This document shows positions 61,439 through 64,000 of a stretch of DNA of 64,000 bases, piece by piece. A program made the position numbers and the translations under genes. The DNA lies in assembly GCF_003997495.1 (NCBI RefSeq), contig NZ_RZRU01000011.1, positions 124,001-188,000 of the forward strand, in the 5' to 3' direction. Origin of the DNA: Mesorhizobium sp. M7A.F.Ca.US.008.03.1.1. Lineage in GTDB: Bacteria > Pseudomonadota > Alphaproteobacteria > Rhizobiales > Rhizobiaceae. The stretch's first letter is position 1. Each line of letters opens with the position of its first letter. The notes under the pieces are model-generated. The model was not told where the DNA came from, made no database searches, and worked only from the letters and a program-made list of their open reading frames with translations.

Positions 61439-61476
61439 AGTACCGAACGATCTTCCCGATACGGCCGGGAATAGCG

Positions 61477-62076
61477 ATGGCGGATAAGGTGATGGACCGG
61501 CGCATTGCGCGCACGAGGGGGACGCTGCAGCGCGCCTTGAGTTCGTTGATCCTGACGAAGGGCTACGATGCGATCACGGTCGATGACATCTGCGAGACGG
61601 CCAATGTCGGCCGATCGACGTTCTATAGCCATTTTACCAGCAAGGACGATCTGAAGCGCCGCGGCCTGGATGAGCATTTGCGCGAACTGCTGGCTGATCG
61701 GCGGAGGAATGCCCCTGCACCGGGAGACTTGAAGGATCGGCACCTGGCCTTTAGCCTGCCTTTGTTCGAACACGCCCGCGACCATCTGGACCTTTACCGG
61801 GCGCTTGCCGGCAGCCGCGGCGGCGGCGTTAGCCTTGGTGCAATCCGGCAGATCGTTTCCGATCTGGTGCGCGAAGAGATTGCCGATAATGCCGACCGCA
61901 ATCCCGGGGATGTCATCCCACGCGACGTCGTCGTCACCTACGTCGTCGGCGCCTACATGGCGTTGCTGACCTGGTGGCTCGACGGCGGCGCGAAGCTGCC
62001 GCCTCAGCGGATGGACGGGATGTTTCGGCAATTGGCAACCGAAGGCATCATGCCGCCGGATTCCGAAGAGCGTTAG
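61477..62076 (+). CDS. TetR/AcrR-family transcriptional regulator
   Basis: A 199-residue repressor. The N-terminal HTH is LTKGYDAITVDDICETANVG then RSTFYSHFTSKDDL (about 26-60), standard for the family, followed by a helical ligand-binding domain with a C-terminal DUF/TetR_C-like stretch (VVVTYVVGAYMALLTWWLDG). ATG 61477 fits the domain start. Its divergent neighbour, the flavin reductase, is the most likely target through the GGACA/TGTCC array between them. Ligand unknown. Confidence 0.9.
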   Translation: MADKVMDRRIARTRGTLQRALSSLILTKGYDAITVDDICETANVGRSTFYSHFTSKDDLKRRGLDEHLRELLADRRRNAPAPGDLKDRHLAFSLPLFEHARDHLDLYRALAGSRGGGVSLGAIRQIVSDLVREEIADNADRNPGDVIPRDVVVTYVVGAYMALLTWWLDGGAKLPPQRMDGMFRQLATEGIMPPDSEER

Positions 62077-62229
62077 CAGCCAGCCTCAAGTCAGCGCCAG
62101 GCTTGTCACTCTGTTCGCAAGGCGTGTTCAAGACCATTTTTCAAAGCCGGCGGTCGCTATCTTTGATGAAGATTGGATTCCAAGCTTCGGCTCGAACGTG
62201 ATAGTCTGCCTCATCCTCAGGAGGAGGAA

Positions 62230-62595
62230 ATGCGCGCCATTGCATTCCTTGCCGGCGTATTGGTGGCTACACCCTCAAGCGGGTCGGAGCAGGTGGTCTT
62301 CCATAGGACCAATTTCGCGGATGCCACTTCCGTTCAATTCATGGTCGCGACTGACAGCGCCGCAAGCGGCCAGGATTACGATTTCGAGGTGGGCATAAGC
62401 CTGGTCGAGACAGATGCCAACGGCTCGACCAAATATGTAGATCCTGGGCGCCATCAGGCTCAGGTGCGATGCGCCAATCCAGCCTATGTGGGCATCGGGA
62501 TGCGGAAATTTCCGATCTCGGCATTGACGGGAGCCGGACAAAGCGACTGGAAGGAAGACCTCTGGAAAATGTACTGCGCGGTTCCATCCTCGTAA
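62230..62595 (+). CDS. Small exported hypothetical protein
   Basis: A 121-residue protein starting at ATG 62230, seven bases after a strong GAGGAGG. A short hydrophobic start (MRAIAFLAGVLVATPSSGS) looks like a signal peptide. The body, VVFHRTNFADATSVQFMVAT to YVGIGMRKFPISALTG, is beta-rich with two cysteines (VRCANPAYV and MYCAVPSS) that could form a disulfide. I do not recognise the family. Its stop faces the CusF-like gene 51 bases away. Confidence 0.65.
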   Translation: MRAIAFLAGVLVATPSSGSEQVVFHRTNFADATSVQFMVATDSAASGQDYDFEVGISLVETDANGSTKYVDPGRHQAQVRCANPAYVGIGMRKFPISALTGAGQSDWKEDLWKMYCAVPSS

Positions 62596-62646
62596 TCTGG
62601 ATGGCCAGCCGCAGACCGCTGGATCGCGACCTGCGGCCAGAGCCTG

Positions 62647-62931
62647 TTACTTGATTTCAGTGACGGTAATCCGTCCGTTCACCCGCTCTGCGAGGAATTC
62701 GATATTCTTGCCAGCCTTGACCTTCTCCAGCATGGCATCATCGGCAAGGACGAATACCATGGTCATAGCCGGCATTCCGAGGTCCTTCAGTTCCCCGTGT
62801 TTGACGGTGATCTTTTTCAGCTTGGTGTCCACCTTGGTCACCTGACCCTTGGTGTATTCAGCCGCGAAAGTTGAATTGGCGGCACCAAAGACGATCAGCG
62901 CGGCCAGCGTAAGCTTGATGATGGAAGTCAT
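62647..62931 (-). CDS. CusF-like periplasmic copper-binding protein
   Basis: A 94-residue protein with a signal peptide (LTLAALIVFGAANSTFAAEY) and a small OB-fold. KKITVKHGELKDLGMPAMTM (about 40-59) holds the His and the two Met ligands of the CusF copper site (the Trp that covers the metal in CusF is not evident), and VFVLADDAMLEKVKAGKNIE follows. It would carry Cu(I)/Ag(I) in the periplasm. It follows the cupredoxin gene by 24 bases on the same strand. Confidence 0.9.
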   Translation of the reverse strand: MTSIIKLTLAALIVFGAANSTFAAEYTKGQVTKVDTKLKKITVKHGELKDLGMPAMTMVFVLADDAMLEKVKAGKNIEFLAERVNGRITVTEIK

Positions 62932-62955
62932 GAATTTATCCTCTGTTGATATCTG

Positions 62956-63444
62956 CTACTTGGCGGCAACCTTGAGCGCGCCCTTCATTCCGGATTCGTA
63001 ATGGCCCGGAATCAAGCAGGCGAAGCTGAACTCACCCGCATTCGCGAACGTCCAGACGATTTCCCCTCGTTGGTCGGCCGCTAGGCGGACCGCATTGGGG
63101 TCGTCGTGTTCCATCTCGGGAAACTTCGCCATCAGTTCCTTGTGTTCGAGAATGTTCTCGTGGGTATCCATCACGAACTCATGGTCCTGCTGGCCCTTGT
63201 TCAGGAATTTGAGGCGTATTGTCTCGCCCTTTCGGACAGCGATGGTGGAAGGCTCGAAGACCATGCCGCCGTCGGCCTTGTCCTTCATGACCAGGTTGAT
63301 GGTGCGCAGCGGCTTTGCATCGCCAGCAGGATGACCAATCGCCATCGCTGCTTCATCGCCGTGGCCGCCGGCATGCTTGCCGCCAGCCAACGCTGTACTC
63401 GCGGTGAGGAACACGGCAAACGCCGTGAGCATTGCAGTTCTCAT
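62956..63444 (-). CDS. Periplasmic cupredoxin
   Basis: A 162-residue blue-copper-type protein with a signal peptide (MRTAMLTAFAVFLTASTALA) and a His-rich linker (GGKHAGGHGDEAAMAIGHPA). The cupredoxin fold has VRKGETIRLKFLNKGQQDHE, with the first ligand His, and the C-terminal loop FSFACLIPGHYESGMKG with Cys, His and Met ligands (near 142-152). It probably passes electrons or copper to the oxidase encoded just upstream in its operon. Confidence 0.92.
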   Translation of the reverse strand: MRTAMLTAFAVFLTASTALAGGKHAGGHGDEAAMAIGHPAGDAKPLRTINLVMKDKADGGMVFEPSTIAVRKGETIRLKFLNKGQQDHEFVMDTHENILEHKELMAKFPEMEHDDPNAVRLAADQRGEIVWTFANAGEFSFACLIPGHYESGMKGALKVAAK

Positions 63445-63472
63445 TGTGGTTCCTTTCAGGATAGTTGCAGTT

Positions 63473-64000
63473 TCATCCGTGCTTGCCGTGGTCGCCTTGC
63501 TGTGTCGGGACCATCGTTTTTGCGTCGCCTGATTTGGTCGGAGCCGGGATGTCTCCTTTCCACTCGTAGGCGACGGTACCCTCCGGATGCTGATACCATC
63601 CGGGATCGGCGTAATTGTCGGCTGACAAGCCCTCTCGCACCTTGACCACCGAGAACATGCCGCCCATCTCGATTGGGCCGAACTGGCCGAAACCGGTCAT
63701 CATCGGGACAGTGTTGTCAGGGAGCGGCATCTCCATCTCGCCCATATCCGCCATGCCGCGATCCCCCATCGGCATGTATTCCGGCTGGACTTTGCGGATC
63801 TTGTCGGTGACCTTCGAGTTGTCGACGCCAATGAAGGTCGGCACATCGTGTCCCATTGCATTCATGGTGTGATGCGACTTGTGACAATGAATGGCCCAGT
63901 CACCCTCGTATTTGGCAACAAACTCGTAGGCACGCATGGCGCCCACCGGGATGTCGATCGAGACTTCCGGCCATCGTGCCTCCGGCCGCACCCAGCCGCC
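63473..64000 (-). CDS. Multicopper oxidase, C-terminal part (cut by window end)
   Basis: The visible 176 residues end a copper oxidase of the CopA/laccase type: EARWPEVSIDIPVGAMRAYE, then the terminal copper motif AIHCHKSHHTMNAMGHDVPT with Cys and His ligands. A Met-rich stretch follows (MPMGDRGMADMGEMEMPLPD) and a C-terminal tail with DPGWYQHPEGTVAYEW. The N-terminal cupredoxin domains lie beyond base 64000. It is upstream of the cupredoxin and CusF-like genes in one leftward operon. Confidence 0.9.
   Translation of the reverse strand, partial: GGWVRPEARWPEVSIDIPVGAMRAYEFVAKYEGDWAIHCHKSHHTMNAMGHDVPTFIGVDNSKVTDKIRKVQPEYMPMGDRGMADMGEMEMPLPDNTVPMMTGFGQFGPIEMGGMFSVVKVREGLSADNYADPGWYQHPEGTVAYEWKGDIPAPTKSGDAKTMVPTQQGDHGKHG

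Noticed and set aside
1..64000. CRISPR array or complete insertion sequence
   Set aside because: No regular repeat-spacer pattern and no transposase gene were seen in the window.

Overview
The window looks like chromosome plus accessory DNA of a Rhizobiales alphaproteobacterium, most like Mesorhizobium. The signs are high GC, Mesorhizobium-style gene neighbourhoods, DUF982, DUF1289, ArdC/DUF2958 and LigD genes, and a palindromic intergenic repeat of a kind I know from that genus. The genus is inference, not proven.

Region 1 (1-13.4 kb) is ordinary chromosomal housekeeping: mobAB (molybdenum cofactor), a polar amino acid ABC importer without an adjacent ATPase gene, a 3-hydroxyisobutyrate dehydrogenase-like enzyme, DNA alkylation repair, an Lrp regulator, a UDG-like enzyme, a GST, a thermonuclease-like protein, a PAS-less histidine kinase, cobT, a retropepsin-like protease and dusA.

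Region 2 (13.4-25.2 kb) is mobile or scarred DNA. A tyrosine integrase sits against the 5' end of dusA, followed by the relic of a second integrase. Then come an in-frame ParB-LysR chimera, an ardC/DUF2958 pair, a Lig-Pol LigD, unknown proteins, an SRAP protein and a DUF982 protein. It ends at a 45-base 3' fragment of tRNA-Arg(CCG) and a scrapyard of cydA, cydB, an MFS gene and cydD remnants. Two genes here (parB-lysR and ardC) share a leader that can fold into the same two-stem RNA.

Region 3 (25.2-49.1 kb) combines copper and low-oxygen functions. A rightward gene run encodes a Cys/His-rich secreted protein, a Met-rich DUF305 protein, small membrane proteins, a multicopper oxidase and a CPD-motif P-type ATPase. 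It continues through 4-base overlaps into an MFS transporter, an AMP/thymidine phosphorylase-like enzyme and a PRPP synthetase homologue. A CBS-BON/glucoamylase operon and an ABC exporter (ATPase, FtsX permease, HlyD adaptor) follow. The leftward operon contains a universal stress protein, a beta-CASP metallo-hydrolase, phosphoketolase and acetate kinase. Four FNR/FixK-like boxes lie in front of these units. Together they suggest a hypoxia-induced route from RNA or nucleotides through pentose phosphates to acetyl phosphate and ATP.

Region 4 (49.3-64 kb) is a copper-handling cluster. It has a DUF4396-multicopper oxidase fusion, copZ and copA with divergent CueR-type promoters, cueR, another multicopper oxidase and a YqaA-like protein. 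It also has a Crp/Fnr regulator, a cytochrome c', a membrane-tailed flavin reductase with a divergent TetR gene, a CusF-like protein, a cupredoxin and the C-terminal part of a fourth multicopper oxidase cut by the window end.
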